Positions 34,954-43,715 of a DNA stretch of 64,000 bases are shown here, one piece after another; position 1 is the first letter of the stretch, and each line of letters starts with the position of its first letter. The notes below the pieces were generated by a model. It was not told where the DNA came from, did not search any database, and saw only the letters and a program-made list of their open reading frames with translations. Source of the stretch: Variovorax beijingensis (lineage in GTDB: Bacteria; Pseudomonadota; Gammaproteobacteria; Burkholderiales; Burkholderiaceae_C); contig NZ_RXFQ01000006.1 of NCBI RefSeq assembly GCF_003951285.1, positions 124,001-188,000 on the forward strand, in the 5' to 3' direction. A program made the translations under genes and the position numbers.

Positions 34954-36435
34954 ATGGCTGAGCAAGCAGGCGCCCAGCGCGCCTACCGTGCGCCCTGCCC
35001 TGGTTGCGGCGCACCGGTCGAATTCAGGTCCGCGCAGTCGGCCTTCGCAGTCTGCCCGTACTGCCAGAGCACCGTCGTGCGCCAGGGCGAGACGCTCGCG
35101 CGCATCGGCAAGATGGCGGAGCTGTTCGACGACTTCAGTCCGCTGCAGCTGTTTGCCGCGGGCCGCATCCAGAACCAGCCGTTCACCATCGTCGGCCGGC
35201 TGCAGTACAGCCATCCGGGCGGGCGCTGGACCGAGTGGATCGCCGCGCTCGATGGCGACCGCACCGGCATCCTGAGCGAGGACAACGGCGCCTATGTCTT
35301 CGCGCTGCCTTTCGAGCTGCAGCGCGCCGCGCCGCCGCCCACGGATCTGCGCGTGGGGGCCACCACCGCGTTCAACGGCCAGAGCTACACCGTCTCGTCG
35401 AACGAGCAGGTGGCGCTGCTTTCCGCGCAGGGCGAGCTGCCGCACCTGCCCGAGCTGGGCCGCCCGTTCCCCATGGTCGAGCTGCGCAGCGACAAGGGCC
35501 TGGTGCTCAGCATCGACTACGGCACCGAGCCGCCCGGCGCCTACCTGGGTCGCTCGGTGCAGCTCGAGGACCTGCAGCTCACGGGCCTGCGCGACGAATC
35601 CGCCAAGGACGAAAAAGGCCGCGCCTTCAACTGCCCGAACTGCGGCGCACCCGTCACGGCCAACCTGGCCGACAGCAAGAGCATCACCTGCGGCTCGTGC
35701 AACAGCATCATCGACCTGTCGCAGGGCATCGGCGGCGAGCTGAAGCACGCGGAGCAGAACGAACCCGTTCGCCCGCTCATCCCCATCGGCAGCATGGGCC
35801 AGCTGCAGGGCGCGCAATGGCAGGTGGTGGGCTTCCAGCACCGCATGGGCGTGGAGCCCGGCGACGACGAGCACTTCGGTTGGAACGAATACCTGCTGTA
35901 CAACAAGAGGCGCGGCTTCAGCTTCCTGGTCGATGCCGAGGACGGCTGGAGCATGGTCAAGCCGACCACCGGCGCGCCGGTGATGGCCGAGAACGGCAGC
36001 AGCGCCACCTACCTCGGCAAGCGCTACGCGCAGCAATACGCCTACAACGCCGAAACCACCTACGTGGCAGGCGAGTTCTACTGGCAGGTGGAGCGCGGCC
36101 AGAAAACCTTCAACCGCGATTTCGCGAGCGGCAGCGCGCTGCTCTCGATGGAACGCTCGGCCAACGAGCTGACCTGGTCCTCGGGCAGCAAGCTCGACAG
36201 CGGCCTGGTGTCCGCCGCCTTCAAGCTCGACGACAAGAAGGACATGTTCGTGCGCGGCGATGCGCTGCCGGTCAGCGCCGCATCGGGGCTGGGTTGCGGC
36301 ACCATCATCCTGATCGTGGTCGTCATCATCGTGCTGCTGGTCATCCTGAGCACCTGCAGCGGAGGGTCGTCCGGCGGGTCGCGCAGCTACGGCGGGTCCT
36401 ACGGCGGCTATTCGAGCGGCGGCGGCCACAAATGA
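34954..36435 (+). CDS. DUF4178 zinc-ribbon membrane protein
   Basis: The 493-residue product starts with a CxxC...CxxC zinc ribbon (CPGCGAP, CPYCQS, residues 15-37). A DUF4178-like beta domain follows (about 50-200), then a second zinc ribbon (CPNCGAP, CGSCNS, about 227-250), a second DUF4178-like domain (about 270-420), one transmembrane helix (about 447-468) and a short Gly/Ser/Tyr tail. The biochemical function is unknown. The conserved company of SPFH, DUF350 and spermidine-synthase-like genes suggests a role in a membrane polyamine-related system; that is inference. Confidence 0.82.
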   Translation: MAEQAGAQRAYRAPCPGCGAPVEFRSAQSAFAVCPYCQSTVVRQGETLARIGKMAELFDDFSPLQLFAAGRIQNQPFTIVGRLQYSHPGGRWTEWIAALDGDRTGILSEDNGAYVFALPFELQRAAPPPTDLRVGATTAFNGQSYTVSSNEQVALLSAQGELPHLPELGRPFPMVELRSDKGLVLSIDYGTEPPGAYLGRSVQLEDLQLTGLRDESAKDEKGRAFNCPNCGAPVTANLADSKSITCGSCNSIIDLSQGIGGELKHAEQNEPVRPLIPIGSMGQLQGAQWQVVGFQHRMGVEPGDDEHFGWNEYLLYNKRRGFSFLVDAEDGWSMVKPTTGAPVMAENGSSATYLGKRYAQQYAYNAETTYVAGEFYWQVERGQKTFNRDFASGSALLSMERSANELTWSSGSKLDSGLVSAAFKLDDKKDMFVRGDALPVSAASGLGCGTIILIVVVIIVLLVILSTCSGGSSGGSRSYGGSYGGYSSGGGHK

Positions 36436-36497
36436 ACGAGAGCAACATAGCTTCGCGCTGATGTCACCCACTACTGCAACTACGACTGGAGGTCCCC

Positions 36498-36716
36498 ATG
36501 GGATTTGAATGGCTGAAACCGGGCGTGGTCCTCGGATCGCTCGTGTATGCGCTGCTTGGCGTGCTGATCTTCTGGCTCTGCTTCCTGATCATCGACAAGG
36601 TCACGCCCTACGACCTCTGGGGCGAGATCGTCGAGAAGCAGAACGTGGCGCTGGGCCTGGTGGTGGCCGCCATGAGCCTGGGCATCTGCGTCATCGTCGC
36701 CGCAGCGATCCATTGA
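36498..36716 (+). CDS. DUF350 small membrane protein
   Basis: The 72-residue product has two transmembrane helices (about 10-32 and 48-70) joined by a short loop (DKVTPYDLWGEIVEKQN), the DUF350/YjfL type in a one-repeat form; longer homologues have several repeats. GGAGG precedes the ATG. The function is unknown, but DUF350 genes often accompany spermidine-synthase-like, SPFH or ATP-grasp genes. It lies 62 bases after the DUF4178 gene and 14 bases before the next. Confidence 0.82.
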   Translation: MGFEWLKPGVVLGSLVYALLGVLIFWLCFLIIDKVTPYDLWGEIVEKQNVALGLVVAAMSLGICVIVAAAIH

Positions 36717-36730
36717 GCGGGGAGGCGGCC

Positions 36731-38275
36731 GTGTCCGCGCATTCCGCCGATGCGCGCGGGCCGCAGCCGGTCGAGATCGCGCTGCTCGCCAGCGTGTTCG
36801 TGGTCGCGGCCTGCGGGCTGGTCTACGAGCTGACCGCTGCCGCGCTGAGCTCCTACCTGCTCGGCGACTCGGTGCTGCAGTTCAGCACCATCATCGGCAC
36901 CTACCTGTTCGCGATGGGCGTGGGTTCGTGGCTCTCGCGCTTCTTCGAGCGCCAGCTGCCGGCGCACTTCCTGCGCATCGAACTGCTCGTGGCGCTGGTC
37001 GGCGGCGCGCTGCCGGCCATTCTTTTCCTCGCGAACGCCTATGTGCCCGGCGCGTTCCGCCTGCTGCTCTACGGGCTCGTGGTGGTGGTCGGCACGCTGG
37101 TGGGGCTCGAGATCCCGCTGGTGATGCGCATCCTCAAGCGCAACATCCAGCTCAAGAACCTGGTGTCGCAGGTGCTCACCTTCGACTACCTCGGCGCGCT
37201 GGCGGTGTCGGTGGCCTTTCCGCTCATCCTGGTGCCGCAGCTCGGCATGATCCGCACCGGCCTGCTGTTCGGCATCATGAATGCCGCCGTGGCCGTGTGG
37301 GCGCTGTGGCTGTTCCGCCATGAGCTGCGCCGCATCGGCGCGCATGCGCTGGCCTGCTTCCTCGCGCTGGCCGCGCTGGTGGGCGCCTTCGCCGGGGCCG
37401 GCCACATCACCACGCTGGCCGAGGACAAGTTCTACCAGGACCGCATCGTGTTCAGCGCCACCTCGCCCTACCAGCGCATCGTGGTCACGCGCGGGCAGCT
37501 CGGGCACCGGCTGTTCCTGAACGGCAACCTGCAGTTCGCCGAGCGCGACGAGTACCGCTACCACGAGGCGCTCGTCCACCCGGTGATGGCCGCGCAGGGC
37601 GCGCCGAAGAAAGTCGCGGTGCTCGGCGGCGGCGACGGCATGGCGGTGCGCGAGGTCCTGAAATATCCCTCGGTCGAATCGGTCACGCTGGTGGAGCTCG
37701 ATCCGAACATGACCCAGCTCTTCACGGCGCACGAAACGCTGGCGGCGCTCAACGGGCACTCGCTTGCGTCGCCGAAGGTGAAGATCGTCAATACCGATGC
37801 GTTCCAGTGGCTGCAGGAGGCGGGGGACTTTTTCGATGTGATCGTGGTGGACTTCCCCGATCCCACCAACTTCGCGATCGGCAAGCTCTACACCAACAGC
37901 TTCTATGCGCTGCTCGAGAAGCGCCTTTCGGCGAGCGGCTACGCGGTGATCCAGACCACCTCGCCGCTGGTTGCGCGCAAGAGCTACTGGACCGTGGCGG
38001 CGACCATCGAATCGGTCGGCCTGCGCGCGACGCCCTACCATGCGCATGTGCCGAGCTTCGGCGAATGGGGCTACATCATCGCGGGCCGGCGGCCGTACCG
38101 GATGCCCGAGGCGCTGCCTTCGGGCCTGCGTTTTCTCTCGCCTTCCACCTTGCCGCTGATGTTCGACTTTCCGCTCGACATGGCGCGCGTGCCGGCCGAA
38201 GTGAACCGGCTGTCGAACCAGACCCTTGTCACCACCTACGAGCAGGAGTGGGGCAAGGTCATCACGACGCACTAG
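36731..38275 (+). CDS. Membrane-anchored spermidine-synthase-like protein
   Basis: The 514-residue product has about seven N-terminal transmembrane helices (residues 15-225). A cytoplasmic spermidine-synthase-fold domain follows, with YHEALVHP, the nucleotide-binding VAVLGGGDGMAVREVLKY, VTLVELDPNMTQLF and VIVVDFPDPTNFAIGKLYT (catalytic Asp region, DxxDP form). It should transfer an aminopropyl group from decarboxylated SAM to an amine, possibly at the membrane. A GTG start at 36731 is favoured by GGAGG five bases upstream; a TTG at 36713 overlapping the DUF350 stop is possible. An AdoMet decarboxylase gene lies at 44446. Confidence 0.85.
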   Translation: MSAHSADARGPQPVEIALLASVFVVAACGLVYELTAAALSSYLLGDSVLQFSTIIGTYLFAMGVGSWLSRFFERQLPAHFLRIELLVALVGGALPAILFLANAYVPGAFRLLLYGLVVVVGTLVGLEIPLVMRILKRNIQLKNLVSQVLTFDYLGALAVSVAFPLILVPQLGMIRTGLLFGIMNAAVAVWALWLFRHELRRIGAHALACFLALAALVGAFAGAGHITTLAEDKFYQDRIVFSATSPYQRIVVTRGQLGHRLFLNGNLQFAERDEYRYHEALVHPVMAAQGAPKKVAVLGGGDGMAVREVLKYPSVESVTLVELDPNMTQLFTAHETLAALNGHSLASPKVKIVNTDAFQWLQEAGDFFDVIVVDFPDPTNFAIGKLYTNSFYALLEKRLSASGYAVIQTTSPLVARKSYWTVAATIESVGLRATPYHAHVPSFGEWGYIIAGRRPYRMPEALPSGLRFLSPSTLPLMFDFPLDMARVPAEVNRLSNQTLVTTYEQEWGKVITTH

Positions 38276-38286
38276 GGGCGGACGGC

Positions 38287-39909
38287 ATGCAGCGGCGCGA
38301 TTTCCTCGGTGTGGCCGGCGCCCTTGCGCTCGCGGGCTGCGAGGCCCAGGTGCCGCCCATCGAAGGCGGCTTCACCGGCATCGATGTGGCGCGCGGCCAT
38401 GCGCTGCGCGACGGCGCGCTCAAGAGTTCGCCTCCGGCAGCCGTCAAGCGCACGCGCGTGGTGATTGCCGGCGGCGGTGTCGCAGGTCTCGCCGCCGCGC
38501 GCGCACTGCGGCTCGCGGGCATCGAGGACTTCGTGCTGCTCGAACTCGAGGACGCGGCGGGCGGCAATGCGCGCGGCGGCATGGTGAGCGGCATTGCCTG
38601 TCCGCTCGGCGCGCACTACCTGCCGACGCCCGGCGACGATGCGCGCGAAGTGCAGGACCTGCTCGAGGAACTCGGCCTGCGCCGGCGCGTGGCAGGCCGC
38701 TGGGAGTACGACGAGCGCCACCTTTGCCACAGCCCGCAGGAGCGGCTGTTCTTCCAGGGCGAGTGGCAGGACGGCCTGCTGCCCGTGCACGGCGTGGGTA
38801 CCGAGACGCACGCGCAATACCGCAGGTTCGCGCAGCGCATCGATGCATTGCAGCACGCGGCGCACTTCGCCATTCCCGCGCAGAGGGCCGCGGTCACGCC
38901 CGAGCTGCTCGCGCTCGATGCCCTCCCCTTCGCGAACTGGCTCGACGGCGAGGGCTTCGGCGATGCGCAGCTGCGCTGGTACCTCGACTACTGCTGCCGC
39001 GACGATTACGGCGCGGGCATCGAACAGGTCTCGGCCTGGGCCGGCATCCACTATTTCGCTAGCCGGCACGGATTTCACCCGCCGGGGCCATCGGGCAGCG
39101 GCGCCGATCCGAACGCCGAGCGCGACGGCGTGCTCACCTGGCCAGAGGGCAACGGCTGGCTCACGAAGCGGCTGGCCGAGCCCCTGGGCGACCGGCTGCA
39201 TACAGGCCAGGCCGTCGCGCGCATCGCCGAGCTTCGCGGCGGCGTCGAGGTCGATGCGTGGGATGCCACGTCCAAATCGCTGGTGCGCTGGCAGGCCGAG
39301 CGCTGCATCGTCGCGTTGCCGGTGTTCATTGCCGCGCGCGTGGTCGAGAACGCGCCGGAGGTATTGAAGAACGCCGCCGCGCATCTGCGCTATGCCCCCT
39401 GGCTCGTGGCCAACGTGCACCTGCGCGGGCCGCTTGCCGACCGCCCCGGCGCCGCGCCGAGCTGGGACAACGTGATCTACGGCACGCGCGGCCTCGGCTA
39501 CGTCGATGCGCGCCATCAGGCGCTCGACCCCACGCCGCGCGGCACCGTGCTGAGCTGGTACCGTCCGCTCGGCCCGAGCCGCCACGACGGCGCCGATGGC
39601 CGCCGCCTGCTGCTCGACCGCCCCTGGACCGGATGGCGCGACGACCTGCTCGCCGAGCTCTCGGTGCCGCATCCCGACCTGCCTTCGCTCGCCACGCGCA
39701 TCGAGATCACGCGCTATGGCCACGCCATGTCGATCCCGCGGCCGGGGCTGCTTGCGCAGATCGGCGCGCACCGCATGTCGCCGGACGTGGCGCACCATGG
39801 CCGCGTGGTCGCGGGCCGGCTTTCGTTCGCCCACGCCGACTGGTCGGGCTACTCGATCTTTGAGGAGGCGTTCACGCGCGGGCACGTCGCGGGCGCGGCG
39901 CTGGGCTGA
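38287..39909 (+). CDS. Tat-exported lipoprotein FAD-dependent amine oxidase/oxidoreductase
   Basis: The 540-residue product begins MQRRDFLGVAGALALAGC. This combines a twin-arginine motif (RRDFLG) with a lipobox ending at Cys18, so it is predicted to be folded with FAD before export and lipid-anchored. The FAD-binding motif is VVIAGGGVAGLAAARAL (about residues 58-74), with NARGG downstream and a C-terminal flavin motif (GRLSFAHADWSGYSIFEEA). The fold is that of the flavin monoamine-oxidase family. It starts 11 bases after the spermidine-synthase-like gene, so polyamine oxidation outside the cytoplasm is plausible but unproven. Confidence 0.85.
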   Translation: MQRRDFLGVAGALALAGCEAQVPPIEGGFTGIDVARGHALRDGALKSSPPAAVKRTRVVIAGGGVAGLAAARALRLAGIEDFVLLELEDAAGGNARGGMVSGIACPLGAHYLPTPGDDAREVQDLLEELGLRRRVAGRWEYDERHLCHSPQERLFFQGEWQDGLLPVHGVGTETHAQYRRFAQRIDALQHAAHFAIPAQRAAVTPELLALDALPFANWLDGEGFGDAQLRWYLDYCCRDDYGAGIEQVSAWAGIHYFASRHGFHPPGPSGSGADPNAERDGVLTWPEGNGWLTKRLAEPLGDRLHTGQAVARIAELRGGVEVDAWDATSKSLVRWQAERCIVALPVFIAARVVENAPEVLKNAAAHLRYAPWLVANVHLRGPLADRPGAAPSWDNVIYGTRGLGYVDARHQALDPTPRGTVLSWYRPLGPSRHDGADGRRLLLDRPWTGWRDDLLAELSVPHPDLPSLATRIEITRYGHAMSIPRPGLLAQIGAHRMSPDVAHHGRVVAGRLSFAHADWSGYSIFEEAFTRGHVAGAALG

Positions 39910-39997
39910 AGGCGCGGGGTGCCTTCAGCCCATGTCATGGCCGCGTCACGCCTGGCCGGCATGGTCTCGCGTTTCGACACGGAACCCCTCTTTTCCA

Positions 39998-41359
39998 ATG
40001 ATGCGCACTGCCTCTTTCTTCTGTTCTTCTTCCATCGCGCTGGCCGCCGCGCTCGCCTGCGGACATGCCTGTGCACAGACCGCCTACCCCGCCACGCTCG
40101 CGGGCCACGCCGTGCTGCCCGCGCAAAGCTTCGTCGCCGCGCCCAGGGATGCATCCGCCGACCTGCAGGCCAGCGGCAAGTTCACCTCGGGCAAGCGCGT
40201 GGAGGCATTGGGCACCGTGGAAGGTCTCTCGGCCGGCCGCGGCACCGGTGTCTCGGTGCCCTTCAAGGGCCAGCCGCTGCAGGGCCACTCGGGCATCAAG
40301 AAGATGGACGACGGCTCGTTCTGGATCCTCACCGACAACGGCGCCGGCGCCAAGGCCAACTCGCCCGACTTCATGCTCTACCTGAACCACTACAAGGTGG
40401 ACTTCAAGAGCGGCAGGTTCAACCGCTTGAACACCATCTTCCTGCACGACCCTGACAAGAAGGTGCCGTTCCGCATCGTCCATGAAGGCACCAAGCAGCG
40501 CTACCTGACCGGCTCCGACTTCGATCCCGAGAGCTTCCAGTTTGCCGGCGGCGCGTTGTGGATCGGCGAGGAGTTCGGTCCCTTCCTGATCAAGGCCGAC
40601 CGGAAGGGCAAGGTGCTCGCGGTGTTCGAGACGCAGGTCGACGGCAAGGCCGTGCGCTCGCCCGACCATCCGGCGGTCACCACGCCGGGCGCACCGGGCG
40701 GCGCGGTCGATTTCCAGGTCAAACGCTCCAAGGGCTTCGAAGGCATGGCCGCGTCCAAGGACGGCAGCAAGCTCTACGCGCTGCTCGAAGGCCCGGTGTG
40801 GAATGCCGAGGCGAAGGACTACGAGAAGCTGGACGGCAAGGAAGCGCTGCGCGTGCTGGAGTTCGACGTGGCCACCGAGAAGTGGACGGGTCGCCACTGG
40901 AAATACCCGCTCGAAGCCAACGGCCACGCCATCGGCGACTTCAACATGATCGATGCGACCACCGGTTTGATCATCGAGCGCGACAACGGCGAAGGCACCA
41001 GCGACAAGGCCTGTCCCGAAGGCCAGAAGCGCAGCGACTGCTTCCACGACATCGCGAAGTTCAAGCGCGTCTACAAGATCGAGCTGAGCGAGGCCAATGC
41101 GGGCGGCGCGGTGCGCAAGATCGGCTACATCGACTTGCTGAACATGGCCGACCCGGCCAAGCTCGCGCGCAAGCCGCTGAACGACGGCGTGCTCAAGTTC
41201 CCGTTCTTCACGATCGAGAACGTCGACGTGGTCGATGCCACGCACATCGTGGTGGGCAACGACAACAACCTGCCTTTCTCCAGCAGCCGGGAGCCCAACA
41301 AGGCGGACGACAACGAACTGGTGCTGCTGGAGGTGGGGGCGCTGCTGCAGGCCAGGTAG
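39998..41359 (+). CDS. Secreted phytase-like esterase-like protein (PF13449-type)
   Basis: The 453-residue product has a signal peptide (about 1-26, ending ACAQ). The body matches the 'esterase-like activity of phytase' beta-propeller family: SGIKKMDDGSFWILTDNGAGAK, DFDPESFQFAGGALWIGEEFGPFL (both read as halves), KGFEGMAASKDGSKLYALLEG and NVDVVDATHIVVGNDNN. It is periplasmic or extracellular; the substrate is unknown. Two adjacent ATGs (39998 and 40001) could start it. It lies 88 bases after the amine-oxidase gene and may or may not share its promoter. Confidence 0.82.
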   Translation: MMRTASFFCSSSIALAAALACGHACAQTAYPATLAGHAVLPAQSFVAAPRDASADLQASGKFTSGKRVEALGTVEGLSAGRGTGVSVPFKGQPLQGHSGIKKMDDGSFWILTDNGAGAKANSPDFMLYLNHYKVDFKSGRFNRLNTIFLHDPDKKVPFRIVHEGTKQRYLTGSDFDPESFQFAGGALWIGEEFGPFLIKADRKGKVLAVFETQVDGKAVRSPDHPAVTTPGAPGGAVDFQVKRSKGFEGMAASKDGSKLYALLEGPVWNAEAKDYEKLDGKEALRVLEFDVATEKWTGRHWKYPLEANGHAIGDFNMIDATTGLIIERDNGEGTSDKACPEGQKRSDCFHDIAKFKRVYKIELSEANAGGAVRKIGYIDLLNMADPAKLARKPLNDGVLKFPFFTIENVDVVDATHIVVGNDNNLPFSSSREPNKADDNELVLLEVGALLQAR

Positions 41360-41404
41360 TGCCGGCGCGAGCCGCCGGCGCAAGCGCGTCCTCATAATTC
41401 GCGC

Positions 41405-42379
41405 ATGTCCCCCGAACTGCTCCCCGCGATCGCCGCCTTCGCACGCGTTGCGCACCACGCCAGCTTCACGCGGGCCGCGCAAGAGCTGGGCGTATCGCCC
41501 TCGGCCCTGTCGCAGACCGTGCGCACGCTCGAGGGGCGGCTGGGCGTGCGCCTGCTCGACCGCACCACGCGGCGCGTCGGCGTGACCGAGCTGGGCCAGC
41601 AATTGCTCAAGGGCGCGCAGCCGGCGCTGGCCGCGCTCGCGCAGGCGATCGAAGGCCTCGACGAGGCGCGCGACAAGCCGGCCGGGCTGCTGCGCCTGAA
41701 CGTCGCGCGCGTGTCGGCCGAGTTGCTGCTGAACCCGCACTTCGCGGACTTTGCCGAGGCCTATCCCGACATCACGCTGGAGCTGGTCTGCGACAACCGC
41801 ATGATCGAGCTGGTAGAAGGCGGCTTCGATGCCGGCATCCGGCTCGGCGAAAGCCTGGCGCAGGACGTGGTGGCCCTGCCGGTGGGTGGGCCGCAGCGCA
41901 TGGTGACGCTCGCGTCGCCGCGCTACCTGGCGGGGCGCAGGCCGCCGAAGACGCCCGAGGACCTGCGCGAGCACCAGTGCCTGAACTACCGCCTGACCAC
42001 GGGCGGCCTCTATCGCTGGGAATACGCGCAGGACGGCCGCGTGCTCGACGTCGAAGTGGCCGGGCCGCTGATCAGCAACGACGGCGATGTGCTGCTGGCC
42101 GCCGCGCGCGACGGCGCGGGCATCATGGTGGCCTTCGAAGGCATGGTGCGCGGCGATCTGGAAAGCGGCCGCCTGGTGCCGCTGCTCGAGCCCTGGTGGC
42201 CCACCTTTCCGGGCTTCTACCTGTACCACCCGAGCCGCGCGCAGATGCCGCGCAAGCTCAGGGTGTTCATCGACTTCCTGCAGGCGCGGCATGCGCCGCC
42301 GCCGGTGTCGCAGCGCGCCGTCAAGCTCGCATCAGTGCCTCGATCTCGTCCGCCTTCACCGGCACGCCGCGCGAAATGA
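41405..42379 (+). CDS. LysR-family transcriptional regulator
   Basis: The 324-residue product has an N-terminal winged helix-turn-helix (about residues 5-63; SFTRAAQELGVSPSALSQTVRTLEGRLGVRLLDRTTR in parts). A periplasmic-binding-protein-like effector domain follows (about 90-300), with the substrate-pocket pattern LELVCDNRMIELVEGGFDAGIRLGES typical of the CrgA/AaeR subgroup. The target is unknown; neighbours give no divergent partner. Its last 59 bases overlap the 3' end of the convergent pepP gene. Confidence 0.9.
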   Translation: MSPELLPAIAAFARVAHHASFTRAAQELGVSPSALSQTVRTLEGRLGVRLLDRTTRRVGVTELGQQLLKGAQPALAALAQAIEGLDEARDKPAGLLRLNVARVSAELLLNPHFADFAEAYPDITLELVCDNRMIELVEGGFDAGIRLGESLAQDVVALPVGGPQRMVTLASPRYLAGRRPPKTPEDLREHQCLNYRLTTGGLYRWEYAQDGRVLDVEVAGPLISNDGDVLLAAARDGAGIMVAFEGMVRGDLESGRLVPLLEPWWPTFPGFYLYHPSRAQMPRKLRVFIDFLQARHAPPPVSQRAVKLASVPRSRPPSPARRAK

Positions 42380-43715
42380 GTTCGCAGCCCGTGGCCGTGA
42401 CGATTGCGTCGTCCTCGATGCGGATGCCGATGTTGTGGAACTGCTCGGGCACGCCCTCGGCGGGGCGCACGTAGATGCCGGGCTCCAGCGTCAGCACCAT
42501 GCCGGGTTGCAGGATGCGGCTCGGCCGGTTCTTGATGACCTCGTTCGACAGCGGATCCTTGCGCTCGCTCACCTCGCCGACCTGCGTGGGCTCGACGTAG
42601 CTGCCGCAGTCGTGCACGTCCATGCCGAGCCAGTGGCCGGTGCGGTGCATGTAGAACTGGAAGTAGGCGCGCGAGTCGATCACGTCGTCGACGCCGCCGA
42701 CCTTGTTGGCGTCGAGCAGGCCGAGGTCGAGCATGCCCTGCGCCAGCACCTTCACTGCCGCGTCGTGCGGATCGTTGAAGCGGTTGCCGGCCCTGGTGGC
42801 CGCGGCCGAGGCGTCCTGGCTGGCCAGCACCAGGTCGTACAGCGCGCGCTGCGGCCCGCTGAACCTGCCGTTGGCCGGGAAGGTGCGGGTGATGTCGCTC
42901 GCGTAGCCGTCGAGCTCGCAGCCCGCGTCGATCAGCACCAGTTCGCCGCTGCGCACCGGCGCCGCGTCGGCGCGGTAGTGCAGCACGCAGGCATTGGCGC
43001 CTGCCGCCACGATGGAGCCGTAGGCCGGGTACTGCGAGCCGCCCAGGCGGAACTCGTGCAGCAGCTCGGCATCGAGGTGGTATTCGCGCACGTCCTTGCC
43101 TTCGCGCAGCATGCGCGCCGACAGCTGCATCGCGCGGATGTGGGCGCGTGCGCTGATCTGCGCGGCGCGCCGCATGATGTCCTGCTCGTGGGCGTCCTTC
43201 ACCAGGCGCATTTCGTCGAGCGGGCCGCACAGGTCGTGCAGCTCCTCGGGGCACAGCGCGCCGTAGCGCACGCGCGCGCGCACCGATTGCAGCCAGCCGT
43301 CGACGCGGGTTTCCAGGCCCTTGTGGATCGCGAACGGAAACCACACGGTCGACTTGTTCTCGAGCAGCTTGGGCAGCCGGGCGTCGAGTTCGTCGACCGA
43401 GAAGGCCTCGTCCACGCCAAGCGCCGCAGGGGCCGCGTCGGGGCCCAGGCGATAGCCGTCCCAGATCTCGCGCTCCAGGTCCTTGGGCGCGCAGAACAGC
43501 ATGCTGCGGCCGTCGCCCGCGAGCACCAGCCAGGCGTTGGGCTCGGTGAAGCCGGTCAGGTAGTAGAAGTAGCTGTCGTGCCGGAACAGGAAGTCGCTGT
43601 CGCGGTTGCGCTGGCGCTCGGGCGCGGTCGGGACGATGGCGATGCCGTCCTTGCCCAGTTGCGAGGCGAGGCGCGCGCGGCGCTCGGCGTAGATCCTGTT
43701 GTCTTCTGAGGTCAT
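42321..43715 (-). CDS. pepP: Xaa-Pro aminopeptidase PepP
   Basis: Cytoplasmic M24B metallopeptidase that removes N-terminal residues preceding proline. The 464-residue product has the N-terminal aminopeptidase-P domain (about 1-150). The pita-bread catalytic domain carries all five metal ligands: LIDAGCELDGYASDITRTF (Asp, Asp), HRTGHWLGMDVHD (His), LTLEPGIYV (Glu) and GIRIEDDAIVT (Glu). Its ATG overlaps the murU stop (ATGA), so it is the last gene of the speD-murU-pepP operon. Confidence 0.95.
   Translation of the reverse strand: MTSEDNRIYAERRARLASQLGKDGIAIVPTAPERQRNRDSDFLFRHDSYFYYLTGFTEPNAWLVLAGDGRSMLFCAPKDLEREIWDGYRLGPDAAPAALGVDEAFSVDELDARLPKLLENKSTVWFPFAIHKGLETRVDGWLQSVRARVRYGALCPEELHDLCGPLDEMRLVKDAHEQDIMRRAAQISARAHIRAMQLSARMLREGKDVREYHLDAELLHEFRLGGSQYPAYGSIVAAGANACVLHYRADAAPVRSGELVLIDAGCELDGYASDITRTFPANGRFSGPQRALYDLVLASQDASAAATRAGNRFNDPHDAAVKVLAQGMLDLGLLDANKVGGVDDVIDSRAYFQFYMHRTGHWLGMDVHDCGSYVEPTQVGEVSERKDPLSNEVIKNRPSRILQPGMVLTLEPGIYVRPAEGVPEQFHNIGIRIEDDAIVTATGCELISRGVPVKADEIEALMRA

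Noticed and set aside
32560..36471. 1303-codon minus-strand open frame across maeB and the SPFH/DUF4178 genes
   Set aside because: It overlaps four well-supported genes and has shadow-like composition; part of it is simply a shifted frame of maeB.
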